64,000 nucleotides of DNA from Brevundimonas bacteroides DSM 4726 (GCF_000701445.1 NZ_JNIX01000010.1:186001-250000), one strand, 5' to 3'. Positions 29,001-38,088 are shown, counted from the first letter of the stretch. Notes: generated by a model from the letters alone, not told the origin. Numbers and translations are program-made.

Positions 29001-29077
29001 CCGGCATGGCGGTCATGACCAAGCCATTCCAAGTCTCGGCCCTGGGCGCGCGAATCCGCGAGATGATCGAGGGCTAG
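26030..29077 (+). CDS. hybrid sensor histidine kinase/response regulator
   Basis: At least 1015 residues: PAS, GAF (about 165-325), PAS (about 330-440), second GAF, coiled coil, HisKA with H651 ([13 protein letters not shown]), HATPase ([24 protein letters not shown]) and a C-terminal receiver with D947 ([10 protein letters not shown]). The two GAF regions resemble each other and probably arose by duplication. There is no membrane segment, so it is a cytosolic sensor. The homologous motif FLGGSGE just before this ATG suggests the true start is upstream (ATG at 25763, or a rare CTG near 25973 behind GGGGGG). Confidence 0.85.
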   Translation: MSARIRAHDWASTPLGPIEAWPQSLKTIVGMMVAAPNPMVLLWGHKGTLLYNDGYARFAGRRHPELLGMGAREGWPEIADFNDQNIRRALAGEAWSLNRQELVLDRQGRLESAWLDLDYTPVPDETGAPAGLMVFVNEITELVAAERRQAEERDRQDALIALDDAISRTDDPLDMAEAAAAILGHTFGADRVGYGIIDPDQETVNVVRDWRAAPETASVVGSHHFRDYGVYVEDIVAGRAVTIDDVRTDPRTRADPLPLLSYGVAALLDAPLQEGGRTVAQMLVHSATPRVWTPEEIAFAREFGERARAAIARREAERDAARRRDELQRLTDSLTVLVSFVDRDHRYQLNNRAYADWFGPKAESLVGRPLVEVLGEAAYAKALPRIEAALAGETLTFEDFLPYAGVRGRHIRADYIPRRDDTGAVDGFYAVVSDISGRKEAELRQQALVEIGDAMRDLADPACLAARAAEVLGKFLKADRVGYATVDTVAETIHVEQDWVSDRARSIAGTLRLRDWGDFIDDMKTGAMLRVDDVRGDPRAEGAIHSLEEAACRAFINVPVLEGGDLVAMVFVNQADARVWSDHEVELVRQVAIRIRIEVERARATQALRTLNATLEERVVERTAELMHAEEALRQSQKMEAIGQLTGGIAHDFNNLLAGISGSLELIEKRMAEGRLAGMDRYIQAAQGASRRAATLTQRLLAFSRRQTLDPKPTDVNRLVLGMEDLIRRSVGPDVRVTLETDPDLWTTRIDPSQLENALLNLCINSRDAMAPDGGDLTIRTYNVTLDAAEARFRDLPPGDYVKMSVTDTGSGMTPDVMAKAFDPFFTTKPLGQGTGLGLSMIHGFMRQSGGQVRIESAPGQGTTITLALPRWLGSADAGEGPEVEAAAEEETGQGETVLVIDDEETVRMLVVEVLEDAGYSVLQAADGPAGLAILNSDARIDLLVSDVGLPGGMNGRQVADAARVGRPELKVLFITGYAENAVVAGDTLEPGMAVMTKPFQVSALGARIREMIEG

Positions 29078-29140
29078 GAACCGGCCGGCCCACGCGCGAG
29101 TTTCGCCAGCCTGAACCTGAAAGCTTGACCGAGGCCCGAC

Positions 29141-29890
29141 ATGACCCGCCGCCTGACCGCCCTTGCTGCAGCCCTGCTCGCCTCCTCCGCGCTGGGGGCC
29201 TGCGCCTATAACGAGACGCTGGGCCGCAACCAGCTGATCCTGGGCGACACGGCGGCCATCAACCAGCAGTCCGACGCCGCCTGGACCGAGCTGCTGCGCA
29301 CCCAGAACCCGACGCGCACCGGAGCACAGGTCGAACGCATCCGCCGGGTCGGCGACCGCCTGGTGCGGGCCGCGAACCTGACCGACCGGGCCTGGGACTA
29401 CGCCGTCTTCAACAGCCAGAGCCCCAACGCCTTCGTCCTGCCGTCGGGCAAGATCGGGGTGACGACCAGTCTGCTGGCTCTGGTCCAGAACGACGACCAG
29501 CTGGCCACCGTTATTGGCCACGAGATCGGACACGTCGTCGCCCAGCACGCAGCCGAGCGAGCCACTTCGGCGGGTCTGGCCAACATCGGTCTGTCGGTGG
29601 CGCAGGGCGTGGCCGGCTCGCGCGGCCAGACCGTGGGGTCTCTGGGATCGGTCGCGGCGCAGTACGGCCTGCTGCTGCCCCATTCGCGTCGGGACGAGCT
29701 GGAGGCGGATCGGCTGGGCGTCGACTATCTGGCCGCCGCCGGCTTCCGGCCGTCGCAGGCGGTCGTCCTGTGGCGGCTGATGGCCCAGCAGCGTCAGTCC
29801 GGCCAGCCCGAGTTCGCCTCCACCCACCCGTCGGACGCGACCCGCATCCAGGCTCTGGAGGCCTACATCGCCCAGCGCGGATGGAGCTGA
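29141..29890 (+). CDS. M48-family metallopeptidase lipoprotein
   Basis: 249 residues with lipobox SALGAC. Zinc motif HEIGH (VIGHEIGHVVAQH) and the third ligand Glu in DELEADRLGVDY. The family includes envelope quality-control proteases such as LoiP and BepA/YfgC. It is probably tethered to the outer membrane, facing the periplasm. It lies between the hybrid kinase and fliI with no overlap. Confidence 0.9.
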   Translation: MTRRLTALAAALLASSALGACAYNETLGRNQLILGDTAAINQQSDAAWTELLRTQNPTRTGAQVERIRRVGDRLVRAANLTDRAWDYAVFNSQSPNAFVLPSGKIGVTTSLLALVQNDDQLATVIGHEIGHVVAQHAAERATSAGLANIGLSVAQGVAGSRGQTVGSLGSVAAQYGLLLPHSRRDELEADRLGVDYLAAAGFRPSQAVVLWRLMAQQRQSGQPEFASTHPSDATRIQALEAYIAQRGWS

Positions 29891-29911
29891 TCCCGGCCGA
29901 TTTCACGCCTC

Positions 29912-29938
29912 GTTAACCACGACGGCGCAAAGGTTAAC
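29912..29938. promoter_or_regulatory. inverted GTTAACC repeat before fliI
   Basis: GTTAACC and GGTTAAC face each other across 13 bases, ending 27 bases before the fliI start. TTAACC is the CtrA half-site, and early flagellar operons in Caulobacter are CtrA-dependent, so this may be the fliI promoter/operator. The spacing is not the consensus N7. Confidence 0.4.
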
Positions 29939-29965
29939 GCCTCCCGACTCTGAGGCCGTGCCCCT

Positions 29966-31309
29966 TTGCGCAACCTGATCGCCGCCATTGAAGCCGTCGA
30001 TCCGCTGCTCGTCACCGGCAAGGTGGCGGGGGTATCGGGCCTGCTGATCGAGGCGCGGGGCGGGCTGTCGCGGCTGGCGGTCGGGGCGCGGGCCGAGATC
30101 GGGCGGCGGGGAGCGACGCCCCTGCCCGCCGAGGTCGTGGGGTTCCGGGATTCCAAGGCCCTGCTGATGCCCTTCGGCCCGGTCGAGGGCGTGGCGCCGG
30201 GCGCCGACATCCACATCATCGGCGAACAGGCCAGCGTGCGGCCGACGACCGCCTGGCTGGGCCGCATCATCGACGCCTTCGGTCAGCCGATCGACGGCAA
30301 GGGGCCGCTGCCGACGGGGCCGGCGCCCTATCCGCTGCGCGCCTCGCCGCCGCCAGCGCACTCCCGCGGCCGGGTGGGCGAGCGGCTGGATCTGGGCGTG
30401 CGCTCGATGGACGTGTTCACCACCACTTGCCGGGGCCAGCGGCTGGGCATCTTCGCCGGATCGGGCGTGGGCAAGTCGGTGCTGCTGTCCATGCTGGCCA
30501 AGCAGGCGACGTGCGACGTCGTCGTGGTCGGCCTGATCGGCGAACGGGGCCGGGAGGTGCGCGAGTTCATCGAGGAGACCCTGGGCGAAGAGGGCCTGCG
30601 CCGCGCCGTGGTCGTGGTGGCGACGTCGGACGAGCCGGCGCTGAAGCGGCGTCAGTCGGCCTACATGACGCTGGCCATCGCCGAATACTTCCGGGACCAG
30701 GATCTGGAGGTCCTGTGCCTGATGGACTCCGTCACCCGCTTCGCCATGGCGCAGAGGGAGATCGGCCTGGCCGCGGGCGAGCCCCCGACGACCAAGGGCT
30801 ATACGCCGACGGTTTTCACCGAACTGCCCAAGCTACTGGAGCGGGCGGGGCCGGGGCCGGTGCGGCCGGACGGGACGACGGCGGGGCCGATCACGGCGCT
30901 GTTCACCGTGCTGGTCGACGGCGGGGACCATGACGAGCCCATCGCCGACGCCGTGCGAGGCATCCTGGACGGCCACATCGTCATGGATCGCAAGATCGCA
31001 GAGCGCGGGCGCTTTCCCGCCATCGACGTGCTGAAGTCCGTCAGCCGGACCATGCCCGAGAACCAGACGCCGCCGGAACGCGAGCTGAACAAGCGGGCGC
31101 GCCAGTGCCTGAGCGCCTATGCCAACATGGAAGAGCTGATCAAGATCGGGGCCTATCGCGCGGGCGCCGATCCCATCGTCGACCGGGCCATCGCGCTGAA
31201 CCCGGCGCTGGAAGCCTTTCTGGGTCAGGACAAGGAGGACGTCACCCGTCTTACCGATTCCTTTACCCGGCTGGAGGCTATTCTGAACCAGGGCATGGTC
31301 CCGCAGTGA
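29966..31309 (+). CDS. fliI: flagellar export ATPase FliI
   Basis: 447 residues from a TTG start (GAGG 10 bases upstream; no in-frame ATG nearby). F1-beta-like ATPase: Walker A GSGVGKS with K170, Walker [10 protein letters not shown], and the family segment RYPLR-like/[18 protein letters not shown]. It energises export of flagellar axial proteins at the inner-membrane gate with FliH and FliJ. fliJ follows after 13 bases. Confidence 0.97.
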   Translation: MRNLIAAIEAVDPLLVTGKVAGVSGLLIEARGGLSRLAVGARAEIGRRGATPLPAEVVGFRDSKALLMPFGPVEGVAPGADIHIIGEQASVRPTTAWLGRIIDAFGQPIDGKGPLPTGPAPYPLRASPPPAHSRGRVGERLDLGVRSMDVFTTTCRGQRLGIFAGSGVGKSVLLSMLAKQATCDVVVVGLIGERGREVREFIEETLGEEGLRRAVVVVATSDEPALKRRQSAYMTLAIAEYFRDQDLEVLCLMDSVTRFAMAQREIGLAAGEPPTTKGYTPTVFTELPKLLERAGPGPVRPDGTTAGPITALFTVLVDGGDHDEPIADAVRGILDGHIVMDRKIAERGRFPAIDVLKSVSRTMPENQTPPERELNKRARQCLSAYANMEELIKIGAYRAGADPIVDRAIALNPALEAFLGQDKEDVTRLTDSFTRLEAILNQGMVPQ

Positions 31310-31322
31310 CCGGAGATTTCGC

Positions 31323-31733
31323 ATGACCGCCTGGGCCCACTCGCTCATCCGCATCTCCAACTACGAGGTCGAGACGCTGCAGAAGCGCTTGGCCGAGATC
31401 ACGGCGAGAAAGGCCTCCGCCGAGATGCGGCTGGCCGTGCTGGACGCCGAGGTCGAGGTGGAACGCGAGCGGGCGCGGGCGGACGCGGAAGCCGGAATGC
31501 TACTGCAGGCCTATCTGGCCGGGTGGAAGGCGAAGAAGGGTCTGGCCGAGGCCGATCTGGACACGCTCGATGCCGAAGAGGCCGGGGCGCGCGACGCCCT
31601 GACCGACGCCTATTCGGAGCTGAAGAAGTTCGAGCACGTCGCCGAGACCACCCGCCTCAATGCCCTCATCGCCGCCGGCAAGCGCGAGACGGCGGCGTTC
31701 GACGAGATGGGGCTGAGGCGGCGATCGGCCTGA
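31323..31733 (+). CDS. fliJ: flagellar export chaperone FliJ
   Basis: 136 residues, almost entirely coiled coil (LQKRLAEITARKASAEMRLAVLDAEV), directly downstream of fliI. FliJ links the FliI hexamer to FlhA. Sequence conservation in this family is low, so context carries much of the weight. Confidence 0.88.
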   Translation: MTAWAHSLIRISNYEVETLQKRLAEITARKASAEMRLAVLDAEVEVERERARADAEAGMLLQAYLAGWKAKKGLAEADLDTLDAEEAGARDALTDAYSELKKFEHVAETTRLNALIAAGKRETAAFDEMGLRRRSA

Positions 31734-31740
31734 GTTTCTC

Positions 31741-31898
31741 CCTCCCCTTGCGGGAGAAGGTGGCAGCCAACGGCTGACGGATGAGGGGTACGAGGACACG
31801 AATCCGATGCGTCCCATGACCCTCAGCGGCAAGACCGAGTTTCACCCCTCATCCGGCCCTGCGGGCCACCTTCTCCCGCAAGGGGAGAAGGGACTGAG
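31741..31898. repeat. dispersed inverted repeat, right arm inside an ORF
   Basis: Two arms face each other: CCTCCCCTTGCGGGAGAAGG ... GGATGAGGGGT on the left and ACCCCTCATCC ... CCTTCTCCCGCAAGGGGAG on the right, with a variable centre. This is the well-known intergenic element of Caulobacter, Rhizobium and relatives whose translation gives HPSSGPAGHLLPQGEKG. Here the right arm lies inside the xylanase reading frame. Confidence 0.8.
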
Positions 31899-32943
31899 CA
31901 GACGCCTCTTCCTGGCCTCCAACCTCGCGCTGGCCGCCTGCGGGAGCACCGAGGCCGCACAGCCGGTCATCCAGGCGAGCCCGCTGAAGTCGCTTGTCCC
32001 CTTCCCCATCGGCACAGCGGCGATGGCGGGGCAGTTAGATGATGCGGCCTGGGTCGATCTGTGTCTGACCCATTGCTCCCAGCTCACGCCCGAGTGGGAG
32101 ATGAAGATGGAGTACATCCTGCAGGGGCCGGACCGGTTCCTGTGGGATACGCCGGACCGCATCGCGGACTTCTGCACCGCTCACGGCCTGCGTCTGCATG
32201 GCCATGCCCTAGTCTGGTACTCGCAAGGGGCTGAGGCCTTTGACGGACTGGACCGCCGGACCTTCGTGGCCGCCTTTGATCGCTACATCGCAGAGGTCGC
32301 CGGTCGCTACCGGGGCCGCGTGAACGGATGGGATGTGGTCAATGAGGCCGTGGCCGAGGACGGTAACGGCCTGCGCGACTGTCACTGGTCCGAGGTGCTG
32401 GGCCAGGACGGCTACATCGCCCGGGCGTTCGAGCAGGCGAAGGCCGCCGATCCGGACGCGGTGCTGTTCCTGAACGACTACAATCTGGAGAACCTGCCGG
32501 CGAAGGGCGCGACCTTTCTGAGACTGGTCGAGCGGATGCTGGGGCGGGGCGTGCCCATCGGCGGCATCGGCACCCAGAGCCATCTGGACATCGAAATCCC
32601 AGCCGGCCAGATCACCGCCTTCTTCCGCGAGGCCGGACAGTTCGGCCTGCCGATCCATGTGTCGGAGCTGGACGCGAGCCTGCGCCGCGAGGGTCGGATC
32701 GACACCCGCTTCCAGCGCCAGAAGATCGAGCAGCAGACCGGGCGGGTGATGGAGCTGGCCGAGGCCTTCATGGACCTGCCATCCGCCCAGAGGCACGCCT
32801 TCACCGTCTGGGGCCTGAGGGACACCGACAGCTGGCTACGCCGCGACGCCCGCGACGACGGCAAGGACAGCCCCCTGCTGTTCAACGCGGCCGGTCGGCC
32901 CAATCCGATGTTCCAGGCGGTGGTCGACGGCTTCTCCGCCTGA
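31807..32943 (+). CDS. GH10 endo-1,4-beta-xylanase
   Basis: 378 residues if the ATG at 31807 is used. Catalytic acid/base E180 (WDVVNEAV) and nucleophile E287 (HVSELDASL) with GH10 landmarks HGHALVWYSQ and FLNDYN. The signal region (SRRLFLASNLALAACGS) contains a twin-arginine-like SRRLF and a lipobox, so the enzyme is exported and possibly lipidated. Residues about 11-30 are encoded by a repeat arm. No ATG or GTG lies between the repeat and the signal, so either the repeat supplies the N-terminus or a CTG at 31896 (behind GGGAGAAGGGA) is the start. Confidence 0.85.
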   Translation: MRPMTLSGKTEFHPSSGPAGHLLPQGEKGLSRRLFLASNLALAACGSTEAAQPVIQASPLKSLVPFPIGTAAMAGQLDDAAWVDLCLTHCSQLTPEWEMKMEYILQGPDRFLWDTPDRIADFCTAHGLRLHGHALVWYSQGAEAFDGLDRRTFVAAFDRYIAEVAGRYRGRVNGWDVVNEAVAEDGNGLRDCHWSEVLGQDGYIARAFEQAKAADPDAVLFLNDYNLENLPAKGATFLRLVERMLGRGVPIGGIGTQSHLDIEIPAGQITAFFREAGQFGLPIHVSELDASLRREGRIDTRFQRQKIEQQTGRVMELAEAFMDLPSAQRHAFTVWGLRDTDSWLRRDARDDGKDSPLLFNAAGRPNPMFQAVVDGFSA

Positions 32944-33279
32944 GGGCCCCTCTGCCATTGTCGCCTGCGACGCCTTGGCCTAGCCTGAGGGTGCGACAGG
33001 TTCCCCAGCGACGGGGATGAAAAGGGAACTCGGGTGAGAGACCCGGGCTGACCACGCAACTGTAAGCGGCGAGCCCGCGCGTCGAATGCCACTGGCGGCC
33101 CGAGCGGCTTCCGGGAAGGCGATGCGCACCGGCCCTGACCCGCGAGCCAGGAGACCTGCCTGTCGCGGTCGTGCGTCGCGCGGACGTGGTGTTCCGGGCG
33201 ATACGGGTCGAACCCCCGACGACGATGCCTGTCCCGACGCGCCTCGGCTGCGTCGGCGACGTCGAAGGAAGGGACGCCG
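32944..33279 (+). other. leader region of the btu operon
   Basis: This 336-base gap is occupied by the cobalamin riboswitch (about 32983-33165) and an expression-platform stretch of about 110 bases before btuF, which is rich in GC hairpins (GCGCGGACGTGG, CCCGACGCGCC) and ends in GAAGGGACGCCG ahead of the btuF ATG. Confidence 0.6.
32983..33165 (+). promoter_or_regulatory. cobalamin riboswitch
   Basis: Recognisable elements in order: the 5' GCGACAGGTTCCC arm, GGGAACTCGGGTGAGA, the core GGGCTGACCACGCAACTGTA followed by AGCGG, GCCACTGG, GGGAAGGCG, and the B12-box GAGCCAGGAGACCTGCC near the 3' end. It precedes a B12-type ABC importer, so adenosylcobalamin is expected to switch expression off when vitamin is plentiful. 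Confidence 0.93.
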
Positions 33280-34203
33280 ATGGCCGAAGACCGGCCGCCG
33301 TCTGATGATGCCTGGAACGCCGCCCCCAACGCGGCGATCCCCCGTCGCGCCTTGCTGGCCGGGGGGCTGGCGATGCTCGCCGGTTGCGGAGAGCCGATCC
33401 CGCCCGTGCCGCCTGCGGCTGACGGCCCGCCGCGCCGGATCGTGTCGCTGAACCCCTGTCTGGACGTCATCCTGGTCGAAGTCGTCGAGCACGAGCGGAT
33501 CACGGCGCTAAGCCACTATTCCCGCGAAGCCGACAGCTCGACCATCGCCGAGGTGGCCCGCGACCTGCCCTTCACCTGGGGCACGGTCGAGGAGGTCGCG
33601 GCCCTCTCGCCCGATCTGGTGCTGAACGGCCAGTTCGTGTCCCAGCCACTGCGTCGCGCGCTGGACCGGCTGGAGATTCCCCAAGCGGTGTTTCCGGTGC
33701 CGGAAACGGTCGCCGACAGCCTGGCCCAGGTGCGCGAGGTGGCGGCCCTGGTCGGGCGGCCCGAGCGGGGCGAGGCCCTGGTCGCGCGCATCGAGGCCGC
33801 CATCGCCGCCGCCGAGCCGCCCGCCGGTGCGCCCCGGCCGTCGGCGCTGATCTTCATGCCAGGCGGGTTCGCCTCGGGGCCGAACACGCTGATGGACGAG
33901 ATGATTCGGCGCGCGGGGTTCGACAACACCGCCGTCCGTTATGGCCTGACCCAGTCGATGGCGGTGCCGCTGGAACAGATCGTGGCCGATCCGCCGGATG
34001 TGCTTCTGAGCGGCGTCACACGTCCGGGCGCGCCCAGCCGGGCCGAGAGCCTGCTGCGCCATCCGGCGCTGGCCCATCTGGCCGACCGGATGCGGCGCGA
34101 GACCTTTCCGCAGAAGCTGCTGTTTTGCGGCGGGCCCGTGCTGATCCAGACGGCTGCAACTCTGGCGCAGGCGCGGCGCGCGGTGCTGGAGGTCCGCGCA
34201 TGA
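33280..34203 (+). CDS. btuF: cobalamin ABC transporter substrate-binding lipoprotein
   Basis: 307 residues with an N-terminal RRALLAGGLAMLAGC signal (lipobox LAGC) and a BtuF/FhuD-type class III binding fold: RIVSLNPCLDVILVEV, ALSPDLVL, and the long central helix. The ATG has GAAGGG upstream. It is first gene of the riboswitch-controlled operon. It overlaps btuC by 4 bases. Confidence 0.88.
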   Translation: MAEDRPPSDDAWNAAPNAAIPRRALLAGGLAMLAGCGEPIPPVPPAADGPPRRIVSLNPCLDVILVEVVEHERITALSHYSREADSSTIAEVARDLPFTWGTVEEVAALSPDLVLNGQFVSQPLRRALDRLEIPQAVFPVPETVADSLAQVREVAALVGRPERGEALVARIEAAIAAAEPPAGAPRPSALIFMPGGFASGPNTLMDEMIRRAGFDNTAVRYGLTQSMAVPLEQIVADPPDVLLSGVTRPGAPSRAESLLRHPALAHLADRMRRETFPQKLLFCGGPVLIQTAATLAQARRAVLEVRA

Positions 34204-35186
34204 AGGCGCTGAACCGTCCTCTGCTGTACGGTGGCCTGGCGGTGGCGCTGGTCGTGCTGTCGATCCTCAGCCTGAGCATCGGCCGGGTCTGGGTGCCGTT
34301 CGAGGCCTGGTTCGATCCGGGCTCGGACCCGCGCTGGCCGATCCTTCTGGAACTGAGGGCGCCGCGCACGATGCTGGCCCTGCTGATCGGCGGGGCGCTC
34401 GGTCTCAGCGGCGCGGCGCTGCAGGGATACACCCGCAATCCCCTGGCCGATCCCGGCGTGCTGGGGGTCTCGGCCATGGCGGCGCTCGGGGCCGTGCTGA
34501 CGCTCTACTACGGGGTGGCGGCGCTGGCGCCTTGGACCCTGCCGGTCGCGGCGGTGGCGGGCGCGCTGCTCGGCGTCGTCGCCCTGATGCTGTTGTCCGG
34601 GTCGGCATCCAGCATGGTGTCGTTCCTGCTGGCTGGGGCGATCCTGAGCGTGGTGGCGAGCGCGGGCGTGTCGCTGGCCCTGTCGCTGGCGCCCAATCCC
34701 TGGGCCGTGGCCGAGATCGTCGACTGGCTGATGGGGTCGATCGAGGACCGCGGATGGCCCGAGGTGCGCATGGCCGCGCCCCTGATCGTGCTCGGTTGCG
34801 GCCTGCTGCTGACCACGGGCCGGGCGCTGGACGCTCTGACCCTGGGCGAGACCGGGGCCCGGTCGCTGGGCGTGTCGCTGAAGCGGACGCGGTGGGTGCT
34901 GGCGGCGGGCGTGGCGCTGGCGGCGGGAGCCTGCGTCGCCGTGACGGGAGTGATCGGCTTCGTCGGACTGGTGACGCCGCATCTGCTCCGGCCGCTGGTC
35001 GGGGCGCGGCCGGGCGCCCTTCTGGGACCCAGCATCCTGGGCGGGGCGGTGATCGTTCTGGCGGCCGACATTCTGGTGCGGCTGGCCCCCTCGGCGGCGG
35101 AGGTGAAGCTGGGCGTGGCCATGGCCGCGTTCGGAGCGCCCTTCTTCCTGATGCTGCTGCTGCGCCTGCGCAAGGGGACGGCATGA
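34200..35186 (+). CDS. btuC: cobalamin ABC transporter permease
   Basis: 328 residues, about ten membrane segments, FecCD/BtuC family: LRAPRTMLALLIGGALGLSGAALQG, NPLADPGVLGVS, and the coupling-helix area GVIGFVGLVTPHLLRPLVG. The start overlaps the btuF stop (ATGA) and the end overlaps btuD (ATGA), so translation is coupled along the operon. Confidence 0.93.
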   Translation: MKALNRPLLYGGLAVALVVLSILSLSIGRVWVPFEAWFDPGSDPRWPILLELRAPRTMLALLIGGALGLSGAALQGYTRNPLADPGVLGVSAMAALGAVLTLYYGVAALAPWTLPVAAVAGALLGVVALMLLSGSASSMVSFLLAGAILSVVASAGVSLALSLAPNPWAVAEIVDWLMGSIEDRGWPEVRMAAPLIVLGCGLLLTTGRALDALTLGETGARSLGVSLKRTRWVLAAGVALAAGACVAVTGVIGFVGLVTPHLLRPLVGARPGALLGPSILGGAVIVLAADILVRLAPSAAEVKLGVAMAAFGAPFFLMLLLRLRKGTA

Positions 35187-35965
35187 CCCGGCCGGTCTCC
35201 CTGCTGACGTGTGTGGCTCTCGGCATGTCGCTGGGCGGCCGTCCGGTTCTGCGCGACGTCCATCTGAGCTTCGAGAGCGGGACCGTCACCGCGGTTCTGG
35301 GGCCGAACGGCGCGGGAAAGTCGACGCTGCTCAACTGTCTCGCGGGGCTGATAAGGCCCTCGAGCGGAGCCGTGCGCCTGGACGACTCTCCCCTGCCCGA
35401 CATGCCGGCGCGGGCGAGGGCGCGACGCATCGCGGTCCTTCCCCAGACGCCCGAGATCGCCTGGCCGGTCGAGGCGCGCGCCCTGGTCGGACTGGGTCGC
35501 ACCCCCTTCATCGGCGCACGCGGCCTGACCACCGAGGACGAGGCGGCGGTGGACCGGGCACTGGCCGCCGCGGGCGCCACAGACCTAGCGCACCGGAGCG
35601 TCGACATCCTGTCGGGCGGCGAACGGGCGCGCGTCCTGATCGCCCGCGCCCTGGCCGGAGAGCCCGACTGGCTGCTGGCTGACGAGCCCATGACCGGACT
35701 GGATCCCGCCCATCAGCTGGACGCGGTCAGCCTGTTCCGGGCGATGGCGGAAGGCGGCGTCGGGGTGATCCTGACCCTGCACGACCTGTCCCTGGCGCTG
35801 CGCGTCGCCGACCGGATCGTGGTGCTGGCCGATGGCGGGGTGATCGGCGACGGCCCGGCCGCGACCGCCCTGACCCCCGACCTGATCGCCACCGCCTATG
35901 GCATCCGCGCCGAGGTGAAGGCGGGTCTCCACGGCCCGGTCATCGAGGTCTTGGCCCGCCTGTGA
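35183..35965 (+). CDS. btuD: cobalamin ABC transporter ATPase
   Basis: 260 residues. Walker A GPNGAGKST from G40, Q-loop LPQTPE, signature LSGGERARV, Walker B WLLADEP and H-loop LTLHD are all intact. Third gene of the btuFCD operon. Specificity for cobalamin rests on the riboswitch; by sequence alone an iron-siderophore importer would look alike. Confidence 0.93.
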   Translation: MTRPVSLLTCVALGMSLGGRPVLRDVHLSFESGTVTAVLGPNGAGKSTLLNCLAGLIRPSSGAVRLDDSPLPDMPARARARRIAVLPQTPEIAWPVEARALVGLGRTPFIGARGLTTEDEAAVDRALAAAGATDLAHRSVDILSGGERARVLIARALAGEPDWLLADEPMTGLDPAHQLDAVSLFRAMAEGGVGVILTLHDLSLALRVADRIVVLADGGVIGDGPAATALTPDLIATAYGIRAEVKAGLHGPVIEVLARL

Positions 35966-36052
35966 TGGGTCGTCAGTGATCCACCGCATCCGGATCAAAT
36001 CGTCACGAAACACGGGCTAAGCTAAGCCGGAGCATCGGGAGTCGCGCATCAC

Positions 36053-37681
36053 ATGGAATCCATCGCCTTCGATCTGCGTCAGACCAAGCGGACCCCGCTG
36101 AGCCCCGCCCATGTGGAGGCGATCCGGGCGGCGGGGCAGACCCGGACCTACAAGGCCGGGGAGTTCCTGGCGCGTCCGGGTGACCGGATGGACCAGTTCG
36201 TCTGGCTCGAGGCGGGCGAGGTCGAGGTGGTGGACCTGACCACCGGGGAGCGGCGCCTGCCCTCGACGCTCGGGCCCGGCCAGTTCATGGGCGAGATCGG
36301 CTTTCTGGCCGGCGGGCGCTGGACCCTGCCCATGCGGGCGGCGCAGGACACCACGATCACCCAGGTCGATCGGCCAACCATGCTGCGGCTGATGAGCGAG
36401 ATCCCCGAGATGTCGGACATCATCATCAGCGTCTTCGCGGCGCGGCGGCGCCGCCAGCTGGAGGACGGCGACGGGGCGCTGCGCCTGATCGGCGTGGACG
36501 AGAGCGCGGCCATCCGCCGGGTCGCCTCCTTCGCCACCCGCAACCGCATCGCCACCGTCAGCTATCCGCTGGACAGTCCCGAGGCCCGGGCCGCCCTGCA
36601 CCAGTGTGGGCTGAGCGAGGTCCAGCCCGCCGTCATCTTCGGGGCCGATGAGATCATCACCGACCCGACCCCGGCCCGGGTGGCCAACCGTCTGGGGCTC
36701 GACATCGAACTGGACCCGGACGACGCGTTCGAGGTGCTGATCGTCGGCGGCGGACCGGGGGGCGTGGCGGCGGGCGTCTATGCCGGCGCCGAAGGACTGC
36801 GCGCCCTGGTCAGCGAGGATCTGGCGATCGGCGGGCAGGCGGGCACGTCCAGCCGCATCGAGAACTACATGGGCTTTCCCACCGGTATCTCGGGCGCGGA
36901 CCTGGTCTGGCGCGGCGAGGTGCAGGCGATGAAGTTCGGCACGCGGTTCGCCATTCCCCTGCGGGCCACCGGCATCGAGCGCGCCGAGGACGGGACCTTC
37001 TGCGTGCGCTTCGACGATGGCCAGTCGGTGTGTGCCACCGCTGTCGTGGTGGCGACCGGGGTCGAGTACCGCCGCCTGCCCCTGCCCAGGCTGGAGCACT
37101 TCGAGGGCGCCGGCGTCTACTATGCGGCGACCGAGCTGGAAGGCCGCTGGTGCCGGGGGACCGAGGCCGTGATTGTGGGCGGGGGCAACAGCGCGGGTCA
37201 GGCGGCCATGTACCTGAGCCGCAACGCCGATCATGTGCATGTCGTAGTGCGCGGGCCGAGCCTGGCCGCCTCCATGTCCAGCTATCTGACCCAGAGGCTG
37301 GAGGCCGACCCCCGGATCACGGTCCACTATAGGAGCGAGGTCGAGGACCTGCAGGGCGAGGACCGGCTGGAGCGTCTGACGATCTTCAACCGGTTGGACG
37401 GATCGCGTCGGGAGATCGACTGCCGCGCCTTGTTCATCATGGTCGGGGCCGCGCCCAACACCGCCTGGCTGAACGGTCTGGTCGAGCTAGACGACAAGGG
37501 CTTCATCAAGACGGGCCAGGACTGCGGCCTGTCGGAATCGCCCTATGCCACCTCCTGCCCCGGCATCTTTGCGGTCGGCGATGTACGGGCCGGATCGGTC
37601 AAGCGGGTCGCCTCAGCGGTCGGCGAAGGCTCGGTGGTCATCAGCCACGTCTACCGGCACGTGAGGCCGGGCGAGGGTTAG
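36053..37681 (+). CDS. cyclic-nucleotide-binding/thioredoxin-reductase-like fusion
   Basis: 542 residues. Crp-like sensor domain (about 15-140: AGEFLARPGDRMDQFVWLEAG, GQFMGEIGFLAGG), a thioredoxin-like linker domain (about 160-235), and a TrxR-type FAD/NADPH domain (from about 240: VLIVGGGPGGVAAGVYA, GQAGTSSRIENYMGFP, VGGGNSAGQAAMYL, IFAVGDVR). The redox CxxC of thioredoxin reductase is absent: the expected place reads YYAATELEG. It is therefore an FAD/NADPH oxidoreductase of unknown substrate, possibly gated by a nucleotide or acting as a sensor. Confidence 0.88.
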   Translation: MESIAFDLRQTKRTPLSPAHVEAIRAAGQTRTYKAGEFLARPGDRMDQFVWLEAGEVEVVDLTTGERRLPSTLGPGQFMGEIGFLAGGRWTLPMRAAQDTTITQVDRPTMLRLMSEIPEMSDIIISVFAARRRRQLEDGDGALRLIGVDESAAIRRVASFATRNRIATVSYPLDSPEARAALHQCGLSEVQPAVIFGADEIITDPTPARVANRLGLDIELDPDDAFEVLIVGGGPGGVAAGVYAGAEGLRALVSEDLAIGGQAGTSSRIENYMGFPTGISGADLVWRGEVQAMKFGTRFAIPLRATGIERAEDGTFCVRFDDGQSVCATAVVVATGVEYRRLPLPRLEHFEGAGVYYAATELEGRWCRGTEAVIVGGGNSAGQAAMYLSRNADHVHVVVRGPSLAASMSSYLTQRLEADPRITVHYRSEVEDLQGEDRLERLTIFNRLDGSRREIDCRALFIMVGAAPNTAWLNGLVELDDKGFIKTGQDCGLSESPYATSCPGIFAVGDVRAGSVKRVASAVGEGSVVISHVYRHVRPGEG

Positions 37682-37684
37682 ACC

Positions 37685-37903
37685 CTAAGGCTGCTGCTTC
37701 ATCTGAACCCGGCAAACCAAATGCCAGACGGCGGCGACCGCGAAGACGCAAACAACAATCAGCGTGCCAGGCCAGTCCAGTTCGCTGGCGATCATACCGG
37801 AAACAAGTACGAGCGGCGCGAAGCCCAACAGGATGAGCGATATCCAGTACGGGACGTTGAGAACGAGCCGTTCATTTGCCGCTTTGCAATGATCCCAGTT
37901 CAC
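37685..37903 (-). CDS. small two-helix membrane protein
   Basis: 72 residues from GTG, with two clear hydrophobic helices (YWISLILLGFAPLVLVSGMIA and LIVVCVFAVAAVWHLV) and short polar ends. No strong RBS is visible and I recognise no family. It is the last backbone-like gene before the accessory segment. Codon choice is less GC3-rich than in neighbours. Confidence 0.45.
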   Translation of the reverse strand: MNWDHCKAANERLVLNVPYWISLILLGFAPLVLVSGMIASELDWPGTLIVVCVFAVAAVWHLVCRVQMKQQP

Positions 37904-37975
37904 GGTTGGATCCCTCGATCCGCGCCCAATGATCGATGCCTGTAGCTTCCCACACTCAGCAGCACGAGGCGCCCG

Positions 37976-38008
37976 TTACGGCTCCAGCTCTATGTCCCGA
38001 TACAGGTA
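37976..38008 (-). other. putative attL: diverged copy of the HNH gene 3' end
   Basis: On the minus strand the bases encode YLYRDIELEP plus a stop, matching YLYWDIELEP plus stop at the end of the HNH endonuclease gene at 62060. By eye 26 of 33 bases agree, and nearly all differences are at third codon positions. This is what an integration site at a gene's 3' end leaves behind. Confidence 0.5.
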
Positions 38009-38088
38009 ACAGATTCCGCCTGATCCGTGCCGACAAGCCCTTGAGGCCGCTGATAAAAGTCGCCGAGACCTTGGCCTCGCCAGCCGCT

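Noticed and set aside
27443..29827. 794-codon open frame opposite the hybrid kinase and M48 gene
   Set aside because: It spans two real genes and an intergenic gap and has no recognisable domain.
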